Shown one piece after another: positions 34,685 to 43,625 of a stretch of DNA of 64,000 bases. The stretch comes from Microbulbifer guangxiensis (GTDB lineage: Bacteria > Pseudomonadota > Gammaproteobacteria > Pseudomonadales > Cellvibrionaceae), in NCBI RefSeq assembly GCF_021729075.1, contig NZ_JAJSAQ010000004.1:186001-250000 (forward strand). Direction: 5' to 3'. The stretch's first letter is position 1, and every line of letters begins with the position of its first letter. The position numbers and the translations under genes were made by a program. Below the pieces are notes generated by a model, which saw nothing but the letters and a program-made list of their open reading frames with translations, was not told where the DNA came from and searched no databases.

Positions 34685-35599
34685 ATGCAGAAGCTGTTTC
34701 TCTTCGTTATCTTCCTGATACAGGCTCAAACTGTCATGGCGATGGAGGTCTCCGCCGGGAAGCTACAGACCTTGCCCCCGTTCGAGTTTGACGGCATCGC
34801 ACCCCGCCCGGTGCATGTGTGGCTTCCGGACGGCTACCCGGGAAAGGCGCCTTATGCGGTGCTGTACATGCACGACGGCCAGATGCTGTTCGACGCCAAC
34901 ACTACCTGGAACAAACAGGAGTGGGGCGTGGACGAGGCTGCCTCTGAGCTGCAGGCATCCGGGCAGACGGTGCCGTTTATCGTGGTCGCGATCGAAAATG
35001 TAAGTGAGACCCGTCATGGCGATTACTTCCCACAGAAAGCGCGCGCCCTGCTGCCAGCCACCGAGCGGGGCAGGGCGCATCCGTTCAACCAGGCAGAACT
35101 GCGGGCGGACCGCTACCTGCAATTCCTCCTTGGCCAGCTGAAGCCTTACATCGATAGCCACTTTGAAGTCGCCCCCGACCCGGAACATACCTTCATCGCC
35201 GGCTCGAGTATGGGCGGCCTGATTTCTCTCTACGCGCTGCTGGAATACCCGCAGATCTTTTCGGCCGCTGCTGCGATCTCCACCCACTGGCCCGGCATCA
35301 AGCCGGAGGATGACCTGCCAGTGGCCGCTGCCATTCGCGCGTATGTCGAGCGGAACCTGCCGCAGCCGGGCCAGCACCGGATTTATTTCGACCATGGCAC
35401 CGAGACTCTGGATGCGGTCTATCCGCCGCTGCAGGAGAAAGTTGATGCCATCATGCGCGCGGCCGGTTACGAGAGTCCTGCCTGGCAGACGCGGGTATTC
35501 GAGGGCCATGCCCACGACGAAAACTCCTGGCAGGCCCGGCTGGCCGAGCCCCTCCTGTTTCTGATGGGGCGGGACCAGTCATCAGGAGCGAAGCGATAA
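34685..35599 (+). CDS. Secreted alpha/beta-hydrolase esterase (esterase D/PF00756 type)
   Basis: A 304-residue exported hydrolase. Residues 1-19 form a signal peptide (ending TVMA). The fold shows PVHVWLPDGYPG and VLYMHDGQMLFD near the N-terminus, the nucleophile elbow GSSMGGL (near residue 179), an acid near FDHGTETLD and a C-terminal histidine in GHAHDENSW. Such enzymes cleave carboxyl esters (feruloyl or siderophore esters) or act as S-formylglutathione-hydrolase relatives; export argues against the latter. It is 19 bases upstream of a GNAT gene on the same strand and may share its transcript. Confidence 0.82.
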   Translation: MQKLFLFVIFLIQAQTVMAMEVSAGKLQTLPPFEFDGIAPRPVHVWLPDGYPGKAPYAVLYMHDGQMLFDANTTWNKQEWGVDEAASELQASGQTVPFIVVAIENVSETRHGDYFPQKARALLPATERGRAHPFNQAELRADRYLQFLLGQLKPYIDSHFEVAPDPEHTFIAGSSMGGLISLYALLEYPQIFSAAAAISTHWPGIKPEDDLPVAAAIRAYVERNLPQPGQHRIYFDHGTETLDAVYPPLQEKVDAIMRAAGYESPAWQTRVFEGHAHDENSWQARLAEPLLFLMGRDQSSGAKR

Positions 35600-35618
35600 A
35601 CCTTCCGGGAACTTTACG

Positions 35619-36119
35619 ATGGACAAACAGGCACCAGTGACTACCTACTATCTGGAAATGAAGGATCCCGCGCAATTGCGCAGCAAACCAAAGCCTCCAA
35701 CCCTGGAGGTGGTGGAAGCGGAACTGCGGGAATACCGTTTCAATCGCTACCTGTACCAGCTGGTGGGGGAGCCATGGCAGTGGGTGGATAAACTGGCACT
35801 GTCCGACGAGGCCTGGCGGGAATATGCAGAGCGGGACAGCCTGCGCACCTGGGTGGCCTATCACCGCGGCTCGATCGCGGGCTATTACGAACTGGAGCAA
35901 CAACCAGACGGCAATGTGCAAATCGCCTATTTCGGCCTTGCCCCGCGCTTTGTAGGCCGGGGCTTCGGCGGCTACCTGCTGACCCATGCCCTCGAATCTG
36001 CCTGGGCATGGGGTGACACCCGCCGGGTATGGGTGCACACCTGCACGCTCGACCATCCAGGGGCGCTCGGTAACTATCAGGCACGGGGCCTGCAGCTCTA
36101 CCACACCGAGAAGGAGTAG
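35619..36119 (+). CDS. GNAT-family N-acetyltransferase
   Basis: A 166-residue cytosolic acetyltransferase. The acetyl-CoA loop is clear in AYFGLAPRFVGRGFGGYLLTHALE (about 104-127), with a QxxGxG-like VGRGFGG. The N-terminal 60 residues (LEMKDPAQLRSKPKPP, then YRFNRYLYQLVGEPW) match a distinct group of bacterial GNATs with conserved PW segments and unknown acceptors. It follows the esterase gene by 19 bases and precedes the MBL hydrolase by 84 bases on the same strand. The acceptor (small molecule or protein) cannot be inferred. Confidence 0.82.
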   Translation: MDKQAPVTTYYLEMKDPAQLRSKPKPPTLEVVEAELREYRFNRYLYQLVGEPWQWVDKLALSDEAWREYAERDSLRTWVAYHRGSIAGYYELEQQPDGNVQIAYFGLAPRFVGRGFGGYLLTHALESAWAWGDTRRVWVHTCTLDHPGALGNYQARGLQLYHTEKE

Positions 36120-36203
36120 GCAGTGCCGGGCAACGGCAGTACCGCCGTGCCGGGAGGGTTTCGGCTAAGCTGAAGCCGTCAGCCCACCCGACCCGACATC
36201 CCG

Positions 36204-37097
36204 ATGAGACCCCTTCTGGCGCTTCTTCTCCTCTGCATCCCCCTGCCATTAATTGCTGCGCCCCCGGCGCAGGAGCCAGCGTACCGACTCGAGCAGCTCC
36301 GCGGTAATGTCTACCGCTTTACGGCGGGCAAGTACCACGCGGTGTTGATGGCCGCCACCGACGGTCTGTTCGTGACCGATCCCATCAACCGGGAAGCGGC
36401 GCGCTGGCTGCGCGGGGAACTGGCAAGGCGCTTCGATGCGCCGATCCGTTATCTCGCCTATAGCCACAATCACGTGGATCACGTGCTCGGTGGTGAGGTG
36501 CTGGCCGGGGAAGACACGACGGTGATCGCCCACCAGTATGCCGCCGAGGATCTGGAATGGACCCGGGTGCCGACGGCGCTGCCGGACCTGACATTTCCGG
36601 ACTCCATGGTCGTGACGCTCGGCGACAGCCGCGTTGAGCTCCGCTACCACGGCCCCAACAACGGTCGCGGCGCCGTCAGCATGCGCTTCATGCCCGCCAA
36701 TGTGCTGTTTGTGGTGGACTGGATCGTCCTCGGGCGGCTGCCATACCGGGATCTCCCCGGCTACGATATCCACGGAATGATCCGTTCCACGCGGGAAGTG
36801 CTGGCCATGGAGCCTTTCGCACTCTTTGTGGGTGGCCATGGCAGGACCGGTTCGCGGGATGACGTTGCCCGCTACCTCGGGTACCTGGAGGCGCTCTACG
36901 GGGCGGTACTCGAGGGCATGCTGCAGGGCAAGCCCCTGCCGGTTCTGCAGGCGGAAATCCGCTTGCCGGCCTACCGGAATCTGGATCGCTATGACGAGTG
37001 GCTGCCACTGAATATCGCCGGCGTCCACCGGACACTCGAAGACATGTCCTACCTGCGCATGCGCGAGGATGGCCAGGGTGATGACACAGAAGAGTAA
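36204..37097 (+). CDS. Exported metallo-beta-lactamase-fold hydrolase
   Basis: A 297-residue protein with a signal peptide (ends LIAAPP near residue 19) and an MBL fold. The metal-binding motif HNHVDH lies in YLAYSHNHVDHVLGG (about 90-95); a later RYHGPNNGRG and LFVGGHGRTGS supply further ligand regions. It is probably a binuclear-zinc hydrolase of unknown substrate in the periplasm; a beta-lactamase role cannot be claimed. The next gene, a lipase-like hydrolase, starts 17 bases before its stop codon, so the two are translationally coupled. Confidence 0.85.
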   Translation: MRPLLALLLLCIPLPLIAAPPAQEPAYRLEQLRGNVYRFTAGKYHAVLMAATDGLFVTDPINREAARWLRGELARRFDAPIRYLAYSHNHVDHVLGGEVLAGEDTTVIAHQYAAEDLEWTRVPTALPDLTFPDSMVVTLGDSRVELRYHGPNNGRGAVSMRFMPANVLFVVDWIVLGRLPYRDLPGYDIHGMIRSTREVLAMEPFALFVGGHGRTGSRDDVARYLGYLEALYGAVLEGMLQGKPLPVLQAEIRLPAYRNLDRYDEWLPLNIAGVHRTLEDMSYLRMREDGQGDDTEE

Positions 37098-37680
37098 TGT
37101 GGTACTGCTGGTACCGGGCATCTTCGACCGGGGCCGGTCGATGCACCGGATGCAGGCGGCACTCGCCGACGAGGGGTTCGCGGCCCACTACATTCACCTG
37201 CACTACAACTCCGCCTGGTACGGGCTCAAGTACCTGTCCCGACAGCTCGAACAGCGCGTTGAAGAGCTGGTGCCGCCCGGACACTCCTTTGCGCTGGTGG
37301 GGTTCAGCATGGGCGGTATTGTCTCCCGGCATTTCATGCAGGCCCGTAGTGGGCTACCGCGAGTGCACAAGTATATCTCCATGGCCAGTCCCCACCGGGG
37401 CAGCCTGTGGGCCAACCTGCTGCCCTACCCCGGCGGCCGCCAACTCAAGATCGGCAGCCCACTGCTGGAGCAGATGAACACGGAACTGGAGTGCCTGGCC
37501 TCCACCGCCCCCGTCTCCATCTGGACGCCCTTTGACGCCACCATCCTGCCTCACAGCAGTGCCATTTTGCCGCTGGGCAGCAGCCACGAAGTACCGGTCA
37601 AGCTGCATCGCTGGGTGCCTCTGGATGCGCGCGTGATTTCCATCGTGACCAATGAATTACGACAGGCAATGTCCGACTGA
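37081..37680 (+). CDS. Alpha/beta-hydrolase (lipase-like)
   Basis: A 199-residue cytosolic hydrolase starting inside the MBL gene. ATG 37081 was chosen over an in-frame codon 12 bases earlier because it gives MTQKSNVVLLVPG, the usual first strand. The oxyanion segment LVPGIFDRG and the nucleophile elbow VGFSMGG (Ser near residue 80), then SMASPHRGS, are typical of bacterial lipase/PGAP1-like proteins. Neither signal peptide nor membrane helix is evident. The acid and histidine are not obvious; FDATILPHSSA and HRWVPLDARV are candidates. Confidence 0.8.
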   Translation: MTQKSNVVLLVPGIFDRGRSMHRMQAALADEGFAAHYIHLHYNSAWYGLKYLSRQLEQRVEELVPPGHSFALVGFSMGGIVSRHFMQARSGLPRVHKYISMASPHRGSLWANLLPYPGGRQLKIGSPLLEQMNTELECLASTAPVSIWTPFDATILPHSSAILPLGSSHEVPVKLHRWVPLDARVISIVTNELRQAMSD

Positions 37681-38008
37681 ATCCGCTCAGTCCAGAGGTT
37701 TTTCCCATGGCCGGTGGGTGATAAACCGGTCCCTAAAGGGGGCGATGGGAACCGATTTCCCTGAGAGCCGGACGGACCGCAACCACCCCAGGCAAAGCCC
37801 CTGTTGGCAGTCCTTTCAAGGCAAATATTTTCAACTCTACGGTTTGCAGTACTGCACGCAAGTTGGCCCCGATTTCGTGCACTGATCGACTGCACAAGTT
37901 GCTTGACGCTTTATTTCACCTGCATTAAAAATCGCGCCTTTCCGGGCCGGCCGTGGCTGCCAGATCCTCTCCACCGACTCCTTGAAGCGCTTTTTTTGAT
38001 CAGAAGAT
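37681..38008. other. Intergenic region before the ATP-grasp gene
   Basis: 328 bases with no convincing gene. It holds a good promoter candidate at 37903-37931. The remainder shows nothing I recognise. Confidence 0.4.
37903..37931 (+). promoter_or_regulatory. Candidate sigma-70-type promoter of the ATP-grasp gene
   Basis: TTGACG (37903-37908), a 17-base spacer and TAAAAA (37926-37931). The -35 box is good, the -10 weak. It lies about 78 bases upstream of the ATG at 38009. Confidence 0.35.
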
Positions 38009-38842
38009 ATGATGTCCTGGGTATCTTTTAACGTTTTCCGAACCCTCGGGTTCGCGGACACCCTGCAGCTGAAACCGGAAGAGGTCTTCAAGTACCGGGC
38101 CGACATCAGTGCGGCGGACTGGGTGCTGTTCCCGGAATACTGGCAACTCAATGCCCTGGTCTACGGGCTCGGTGCCCGGGTGTTCCCGAGCGAAGCCAGT
38201 TACCGCCTGGGTCACAACAAGATCGAGATGACCCGCGCTTTCGAGCTGGTGTGCCCACTGCACACCCCCTACACCCGCATCCTCGCCAACACTCCGGATA
38301 ACGCCGACGCCCTGTGGCAGGAGATGGACCTTCCGTTCGTGGCCAAGCTGCCCAAGGCATCCCAGGGCAATGGGGTCTGGCTGATCGAGACCCGCGACGA
38401 CTGGCGAGCCTACCTGGATCGCACGGACGTGCTGTATGTGCAGGAACTGCTGCCCATCGATCGGGATATCCGTATTGTGGTCATCGGCGACCAGGTACTG
38501 AGTGCCTACTGGCGGCTGCAGGGCTCGAGTGGTTTTTACAACAACGTCTCCAAGGGCGGACTCGTGGATCGCGGCCCGGTGCCGCAGGCGGCGATCGATC
38601 TCGCGCTCCACCTGGCCCGGACACTGGATATCAACCATGCCGGCTTCGATATTGCCATGGTCGGGGAGCACCCTTACGTACTGGAATTCAACCGCCTGTT
38701 CGGCAACCAGGGCATCGAGGGAGGTGCCGCCGCGCTGAACCGGGCCATTATCGACTACCTGCAGCGGGAATCGACACCGACCGGACCGAACTATCCCGGA
38801 CGCCCGGCCGCCCCCCGCCGACAGCTGCGCCGGGTTGCGTGA
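38009..38842 (+). CDS. Stand-alone ATP-grasp (RimK-like) ligase
   Basis: A 277-residue cytosolic protein of the ATP-grasp fold, which joins a carboxylate to an amine or thiol using ATP. It contains PFVAKLPKASQGNGVWLI (the ATP-binding strand-loop), YVQELLPIDRDIRIVVIGD, and the metal-binding end EFNRLFGNQGIEG (Glu/Asn). The first 75 residues (VLFPEYWQLNALVYGLGARVFPSEASYRLGHNKIEM) form the N-terminal domain. No peptide precursor, tailoring enzyme or transporter is adjacent, so a RiPP role is not supported. It may modify a ribosomal or small-molecule target. Confidence 0.82.
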   Translation: MMSWVSFNVFRTLGFADTLQLKPEEVFKYRADISAADWVLFPEYWQLNALVYGLGARVFPSEASYRLGHNKIEMTRAFELVCPLHTPYTRILANTPDNADALWQEMDLPFVAKLPKASQGNGVWLIETRDDWRAYLDRTDVLYVQELLPIDRDIRIVVIGDQVLSAYWRLQGSSGFYNNVSKGGLVDRGPVPQAAIDLALHLARTLDINHAGFDIAMVGEHPYVLEFNRLFGNQGIEGGAAALNRAIIDYLQRESTPTGPNYPGRPAAPRRQLRRVA

Positions 38843-38933
38843 TCCAGGTCAAGCGGGCCACAGTGCAACCGCGGTATAACGTGTATGTACCCGGTTGAGG
38901 CCCAATCGCCCCGACCTGCAACAGGAGTCAAGA

Positions 38934-39140
38934 ATGAAGATCCAGAAAAACATGGGCGCACTCGATCGCGGCCTGCGCCTGGCCGCCGTCGCCGTCATTG
39001 CGACACTGGTAGTGACCGGTGCCGCCAGTGGCCTCACTGCTCTGGCACTCGGTGCACTGGCTGCCATATTCACCCTGACCAGCCTCGTCGGCACCTGCCC
39101 GCTGTATTTCCCCCTCGGACTCAACACCTGCGGGCGCTGA
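38934..39140 (+). CDS. YgaP-like DUF2892 membrane protein
   Basis: A 68-residue protein with a short cytosolic start (MKIQKNMGALDRGLRL) and two transmembrane segments (LAAVAVIATLVVTGAASG, then LALGALAAIFTLTSLVGTCPLYFPLG), ending LNTCGR. The N-M-G-x-x-D-R-G-L-R start and CPLYFPLG end are characteristic of DUF2892. ATG 38934 is preceded by aggag at an ideal distance. In E. coli the related YgaP transmembrane part is fused to a rhodanese domain; here it stands alone. Confidence 0.8.
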   Translation: MKIQKNMGALDRGLRLAAVAVIATLVVTGAASGLTALALGALAAIFTLTSLVGTCPLYFPLGLNTCGR

Positions 39141-39151
39141 GCCCAAGTCCC

Positions 39152-39172
39152 GGGCCGGTCCCTGGCCGGCCC
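39152..39172 (+). terminator. Hairpin after the DUF2892 gene
   Basis: 7-bp stem gggccgg/ccggccc with a 7-base loop, 11 bases past the stop codon. There is no T-run. Confidence 0.45.
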
Positions 39173-39375
39173 CTGTCACCAGCTTCCTCCTGACGATCCC
39201 TCTGGCCCAATCGCTGCGGCAATTCTGGTGCTAACGCATCCGCCCGCGGCACCGCATCTTGTTATGGCCCTGTGCACCGAACCGCCGCTCACTTTTCTGC
39301 TGGTCTTTATCAGCCCGAATGGTAGTGGCGATTGCAGTCGTGCCATGTCAACAACACGATTACGGGAACACGACC

Positions 39376-41919
39376 ATGCATTACCCCTCACAGAATACCC
39401 GCCGACTGGTGCCATCGGCACTGGCGCTTGCGGGCGGCCTGCTGTTCGCAATGTCGGGCCACAGTGCCACGATTTTTTCTGACAACTTCAGCGACAGCGA
39501 CATCAGCGACTGGTCCACTACCGGCAATGTGGATGCCTATAACAGTGAGTCAATCCGCTTGCGGGCCACCTCGACCGCAACACGTGGTCTATCCACCGCC
39601 GGTTTTTCTGCCGTCTCGGTAGATTTTGCACTGTCGGCGTCATCACTGGAAAATGGCGAGTTCTGTTACGCTGAAGTATCCACGGATGGTGGCAGCTCTT
39701 GGACCACCGTGGTCACAGTGGCCAACGGTGATGACAATGGCACGATTTTCACCGGCAGCGCCTCTCCGGCCGGCGTGGATAACAACACCCAGGTACAGGT
39801 GCGCTTTCGCGGTAACGGCGCCACCACCGGCGACTACTGCTATGGCCAGTCAGTCGCGGTCAATGGCACCAGCGGCGCAGCCACCGACCCGGATATCGAT
39901 GCACCCACCAGCCTGAACTTCGGTGACATCGCTCCCGGAAGTAGCAACTCCCTGAGCGCGACCATCGCGAACACCGGCACCGCCGACCTCGTGATCAGCG
40001 GCACCAGCAATCCCTCTGCACCTTTCAGTATTGCCAGCAACAACTGCGGCACCGTTGCCCCCGCCAGCAACTGCCAGCTGACCATAGATTTCTCACCCTC
40101 CGCGGAAGGGAGCTACAACAGCAGCGTCAGCGTGTCTTCCAACGATCCTGATGAGAGCAACGTGACCATCGCCCTGTCCGGCAGCGCCAGCACTAGCGGT
40201 GGCGGTGGCGGTGGCGGTGGCGGCGGCACTGTCACCAATTTCGATCCACTGAGTGGCAGTGGCGCGGTCAGTCGCAGTGCGCTCACATTCAATACGCTGA
40301 TCAATGGCAGTGATCCGGGCCAGCTGGTCAATTACAGCCACTACGCCCTGCCCGAAGATGCGGCCATGCCGAGCAACCAGTTTGAAGGCAGCCTCGAATT
40401 ATTTGGTGAGGCAACCGGTGGTGCCTTTGATGAACAGAAAGACACATTCCGCTACACCAGCAATCAGGACAGCACCCGCAAGCATCTGCCAGAATTTGAT
40501 TTCGAACTGGTACAGACCGGCAGCCATATCTTCCCGATTCAACGGGGATCCATCCCCAGCAGCCACCCCGAGTGGGAATATATCCTGACCCCCGGGCGCG
40601 TCTGGGATGAAAACGGGGATAACGGCTACAGCCGCGTCGCCCTGCCTTTTGCACTGCAGCAGAAAAATGCCAACTGCATACACAACGGCGTGATGACCTT
40701 CCTGTTCAAGGACGACGGCTCTGTTTCCGATGTGGCCTATCAGATTGCCGGCGAGACATGCCTCTACTTCCAGGTAGACATGTGGGGCCAGCTGGATGCG
40801 ACCTATACGCCGCACAGCGTGAACAACTCTGCGAGCCTCATCGCCGAGTACCAGGCCGAAGTGAACGGCCGCATGCCAGTCAAACCAATGAGCGCCCTGG
40901 CCCAGGATTATCCGGGCACTGACCCCGGCAAGTTTGCTCTGCCCTCAGGCAAGGACCCGGACAATATGTCTCTTGTTGGCTTTGTCATCGATGGCACCCA
41001 CTACACTGCCGGCTGTGTATCACGACAGGGGGATTACCCCTACTGCGAGTCGATGCCGGTGCCGTCATACTCCAGCGCCAAGTCTGTGTTTGCCGGCAGT
41101 GCGCTGATGCGTCTGGAGAAGAAATATCCCGGTACCTTCAACCAGATCATTGGCAATTACGTGCCGGATTGTGCCAGCAATGGCAACTGGGATGATGTCA
41201 CATTTGAGAATGCACTCGACATGTCCACCGGCAATTACAAGCTCACGAGTTACATGAGTGACGAAGGGGCCAGCCACACCAACGACCTGTTCCTGCCAGA
41301 GGATCACGCCTCAAAGATCAGCTACAGCTGCACCGAATACCCGCGCAAGGCAACACCGGGCACTACGTGGGTGTATCACACCTCCGATACCTACATCCTC
41401 GGTCGCGCTATGAATCAGTATGTAAGGGGGATTGAGGGCAGCAGTACGGATATCTTCACCGATATCGTCATCGATGAGGTGCTCGCCCCTCTGGGCATCA
41501 GCCCCACGGCGCGCTTCACCCGTCGCACCTACGACTCGGTACAGCAACCATTCGCCGGCTGGGGCCTGATGTGGCTGCGCGATGACATTGCCAAGATCGG
41601 CGACCTCTATCACAGTGGCAGCCAGGCCGTGCTGGACCAGGCTGAGCTGGATGCCGCCCTTCAGCGCAATGCCAGTGACCGGGGGAATGATCCCCTGAAT
41701 GATTACAAGTACAAGAACGGCTTCTGGGCCCATGAGATCAGTGCCAACCTACCCGGCTGCAGCGGCGAACTATGGCTTCCGTTCATGTCCGGCTACGGTG
41801 GCATCAGCGTGCTCGTACTACCAAACGACACTCTCTATTACTACTTTGCCGACGACGATGCCTACACATGGATGGACGCGGCAGTTGAGGCCCACAGTAT
41901 TCGCAGTCTCTGCCAGTAA
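39376..41919 (+). CDS. Secreted serine hydrolase with choice-of-anchor-D domain
   Basis: An 847-residue exported protein. A signal peptide spans about 1-33 (ending SGHSAT). Residues 34-165 form a beta-rich domain, 170-270 a choice-of-anchor-D/ASPM-like Ig fold (SLNFGDIAPGSSNS, ANTGTADLVISG, FSPSAEGSYN), joined by a ten-glycine linker (275-284). The rest is a serine beta-lactamase/DD-peptidase-like fold: SxxK is SSAK (Ser566-Lys569), followed by ENALDMSTGNY, and the second motif is probably YHT. Many cysteines suggest disulfides. It likely cleaves esters or amides outside the cell. ATG 39376 was chosen because the signal peptide follows it. Confidence 0.75.
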   Translation: MHYPSQNTRRLVPSALALAGGLLFAMSGHSATIFSDNFSDSDISDWSTTGNVDAYNSESIRLRATSTATRGLSTAGFSAVSVDFALSASSLENGEFCYAEVSTDGGSSWTTVVTVANGDDNGTIFTGSASPAGVDNNTQVQVRFRGNGATTGDYCYGQSVAVNGTSGAATDPDIDAPTSLNFGDIAPGSSNSLSATIANTGTADLVISGTSNPSAPFSIASNNCGTVAPASNCQLTIDFSPSAEGSYNSSVSVSSNDPDESNVTIALSGSASTSGGGGGGGGGGTVTNFDPLSGSGAVSRSALTFNTLINGSDPGQLVNYSHYALPEDAAMPSNQFEGSLELFGEATGGAFDEQKDTFRYTSNQDSTRKHLPEFDFELVQTGSHIFPIQRGSIPSSHPEWEYILTPGRVWDENGDNGYSRVALPFALQQKNANCIHNGVMTFLFKDDGSVSDVAYQIAGETCLYFQVDMWGQLDATYTPHSVNNSASLIAEYQAEVNGRMPVKPMSALAQDYPGTDPGKFALPSGKDPDNMSLVGFVIDGTHYTAGCVSRQGDYPYCESMPVPSYSSAKSVFAGSALMRLEKKYPGTFNQIIGNYVPDCASNGNWDDVTFENALDMSTGNYKLTSYMSDEGASHTNDLFLPEDHASKISYSCTEYPRKATPGTTWVYHTSDTYILGRAMNQYVRGIEGSSTDIFTDIVIDEVLAPLGISPTARFTRRTYDSVQQPFAGWGLMWLRDDIAKIGDLYHSGSQAVLDQAELDAALQRNASDRGNDPLNDYKYKNGFWAHEISANLPGCSGELWLPFMSGYGGISVLVLPNDTLYYYFADDDAYTWMDAAVEAHSIRSLCQ

Positions 41920-41935
41920 AAACCGTAACCCAGGA

Positions 41936-41965
41936 AAAAGGGGCGATCTTTCGATCGCCCCTTTT
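41936..41965. terminator. Bidirectional rho-independent terminator
   Basis: The 8-bp GC-rich stem ggggcgat/atcgcccc with loop ctttcg is flanked by AAAA and TTTT. It separates the convergent hydrolase (plus) and TerC (minus) genes and can stop both. Confidence 0.9.
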
Positions 41966-41993
41966 CATTTCCAGATGCCATCAAAATAACGGC

Positions 41994-42746
41994 TCAAGCT
42001 TTTTCCTCGTGGAAGGGCTTGTGCAGCTCCACCGGCTTGGCCTGCTTTTTCCGCAAACGGATATTGAGCATCTCCACCGCCATGGAGAAAGCCATCGCGA
42101 AGTAGATGTAGCCTTTGGGCACATGTACTTCAAAACCTTCCAGGATCAGGGTGAAGCCGACGAGAATCAGGAAGGACAGCGCGAGCATCTTCACCGTCGG
42201 ATGTCGCTCGACAAAATTGCCGATCGGCCTGGCCGCTACCAGCATGACGATCACCGCCAGGATAATGGCAATAGCCATGATGGAGATCTGGTCCACCAGC
42301 CCCACCGCCGTAATGACCGAGTCAAGAGAGAAGACGATATCCAGAATGGCGATCTGCACCAGCACCATTCCGAAGCTGGTCACCTTGACAGCACCCTCGT
42401 CACCGTCGACACCTTCCAGGCTGTGGTGAATCTCGTGGGTCGCCTTGAACAGCAGAAAGAGACCACCGCCAACCAGAATCACGTCGCGGCCTGATATTTC
42501 GTGGCCGAACAGGCTGAACCAGGGTTCCACCAATCCCATAATCCAGACGATGGAAAACAGCAGAGCGAGGCGCGCGATCATGGCCAGAGCCAGGCCGATC
42601 ACTCGTGCGGATTCCCGTTGCTTCGGTGGCAGGCGGCCGACAAGAATGGAAATAAAAATAATGTTGTCGATCCCGAGAACGATTTCCAGTGCCGCCAGCG
42701 TCGCCAGCGCCACCCAGGCCTCGGGGCTTGCTATCCACTCAAACAT
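41994..42746 (-). CDS. TerC-family membrane protein
   Basis: A 250-residue inner-membrane protein with seven or so helices. TerC family segments are visible: LEIVLGIDNIIFISIL near residue 22 with the conserved acidic residues, LVGGGLFLLFKATHEIH near 95, and LDIVFSLDSVITAVG near 140. Such proteins (TerC/Alx) are implicated in metal-ion, chiefly manganese, handling and in tellurite resistance. A hallmark is the pair of Asp residues in GIDN and SLDS, present here. It ends with a lysine-rich tail (LRKKQAKPVELHKPFHEEKA). A metal riboswitch was not recognised upstream. Confidence 0.88.
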   Translation of the reverse strand: MFEWIASPEAWVALATLAALEIVLGIDNIIFISILVGRLPPKQRESARVIGLALAMIARLALLFSIVWIMGLVEPWFSLFGHEISGRDVILVGGGLFLLFKATHEIHHSLEGVDGDEGAVKVTSFGMVLVQIAILDIVFSLDSVITAVGLVDQISIMAIAIILAVIVMLVAARPIGNFVERHPTVKMLALSFLILVGFTLILEGFEVHVPKGYIYFAMAFSMAVEMLNIRLRKKQAKPVELHKPFHEEKA

Positions 42747-42790
42747 TCGGGAGTTCCTTTTGCCGCTTGCTTCTTATCAAGCGGGCTATT

Positions 42791-43180
42791 CTACGGCGAC
42801 GATTCCAGCCAGGCCATGGCTTCCGCTTCGTCTTCAAAATATCGTGCCTCGCCGCCAATAAACCAGGAGCCCATCTTGGCTGCCAGCTCCTGCCAGCGGC
42901 TATTGCCGAGGATGGCAACGCGGCGGAATTCACGGCCGTGTTTGACGCCCAGTTTCAGGTCGTCCCAGGCGGCCCTTGCCTCCCATCCCTCCAGCTCTCG
43001 GGCATCGAGGAAGACATCGATTTCCGGATCCTCGATCCCCTCCATGGCCGACTCCAGCATCGGCACCAGGGACTGGTAATCCTCATGGGTCAGTTTTCCG
43101 TTGACCCGCAGACTCAGAAAAAATTTTTGACCGGTGCGCTCGAGGCCGATGGCCAGTCCGTGTCTTTTGACGTTCATCAT
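42791..43180 (-). CDS. STAS/SpoIIAA-like (SEC14-type) domain protein
   Basis: A 129-residue cytosolic protein matching the SpoIIAA-like family: an N-terminal strand set (HGLAIGLERTGQKFFLSLRVNGKLTHEDY), then PEIDVFLDARELEGWEARAAWDDLKLG, and the GREFRRVAILGNSRWQE region. Related proteins bind lipids or act in regulation; the function here is unknown. Two adjacent ATG codons follow ggagaga; the second (43177) has the better spacing. It is upstream of TerC on the same strand with a 44-base gap, so co-transcription is possible. Confidence 0.75.
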   Translation of the reverse strand: MMNVKRHGLAIGLERTGQKFFLSLRVNGKLTHEDYQSLVPMLESAMEGIEDPEIDVFLDARELEGWEARAAWDDLKLGVKHGREFRRVAILGNSRWQELAAKMGSWFIGGEARYFEDEAEAMAWLESSP

Positions 43181-43268
43181 TCTCTCCGTGGCAGTTGAAG
43201 GGGACTGCAGGAGTATAAGAGGCGGGTGCGGCGCGGGAAGTCGGAATCAGGCATGTGGGATGAAGTGA

Positions 43269-43291
43269 GCGCCCGCAAACGATGCGGGCGC
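43269..43291 (-). terminator. Hairpin after the small exported protein gene
   Basis: Perfect 9-bp stem gcgcccgca/tgcgggcgc with loop aacga, 12 bases past the minus-strand stop codon. It is GC-rich with no long T-run. Confidence 0.6.
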
Positions 43292-43302
43292 CGTCGAACG
43301 GG

Positions 43303-43608
43303 TCAGTGACTGAGGATATCAACAATCTCACGGGTATGATGGACGAGGCGCACAACCTCACCTTCAATACGGATAGTAACCAGGCCGTGACGATCGACTG
43401 GCTGGATGATCACCCCATGGCGGTAGATATCGTGCTCGAGGACATGCCCCTTGCGCAGCTTCTTCTTCCAGCCCGGCGGCAGCTCACCACCATTCTCCAC
43501 CTTCTTTTGCAGACCTGGTGGCAGGTCGTTGCCCGGTTTTGCCAGTGCGGTGCTGGCGCCGGCAGCCAGGGCAATGCTGAGAAGCCCTGCGATCACGGAT
43601 TTGATCAT
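43303..43608 (-). CDS. Small exported protein, RcnB-like in composition
   Basis: A 101-residue protein with a signal peptide (ends TALA) and a mature part of about 78 residues rich in lysine, proline and histidine (PGNDLPPGLQKKVENGGELPPGWKKKLRKG). The repeated PPG-KK pattern resembles periplasmic RcnB/anti-virulence-type small proteins. The C-terminus carries several histidines (LVHHTREIVDILSH), so metal binding is conceivable but unproven. It is 17 bases downstream of the SIMPL-domain gene and very likely in one transcript with it. Confidence 0.7.
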   Translation of the reverse strand: MIKSVIAGLLSIALAAGASTALAKPGNDLPPGLQKKVENGGELPPGWKKKLRKGHVLEHDIYRHGVIIQPVDRHGLVTIRIEGEVVRLVHHTREIVDILSH

Positions 43609-43625
43609 GATTGTTCCTCGTTGTT

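Noticed and set aside
38009-38842. RiPP or siderophore cluster around the ATP-grasp gene
   Set aside because: No precursor peptide, tailoring enzyme or transporter gene lies next to it.
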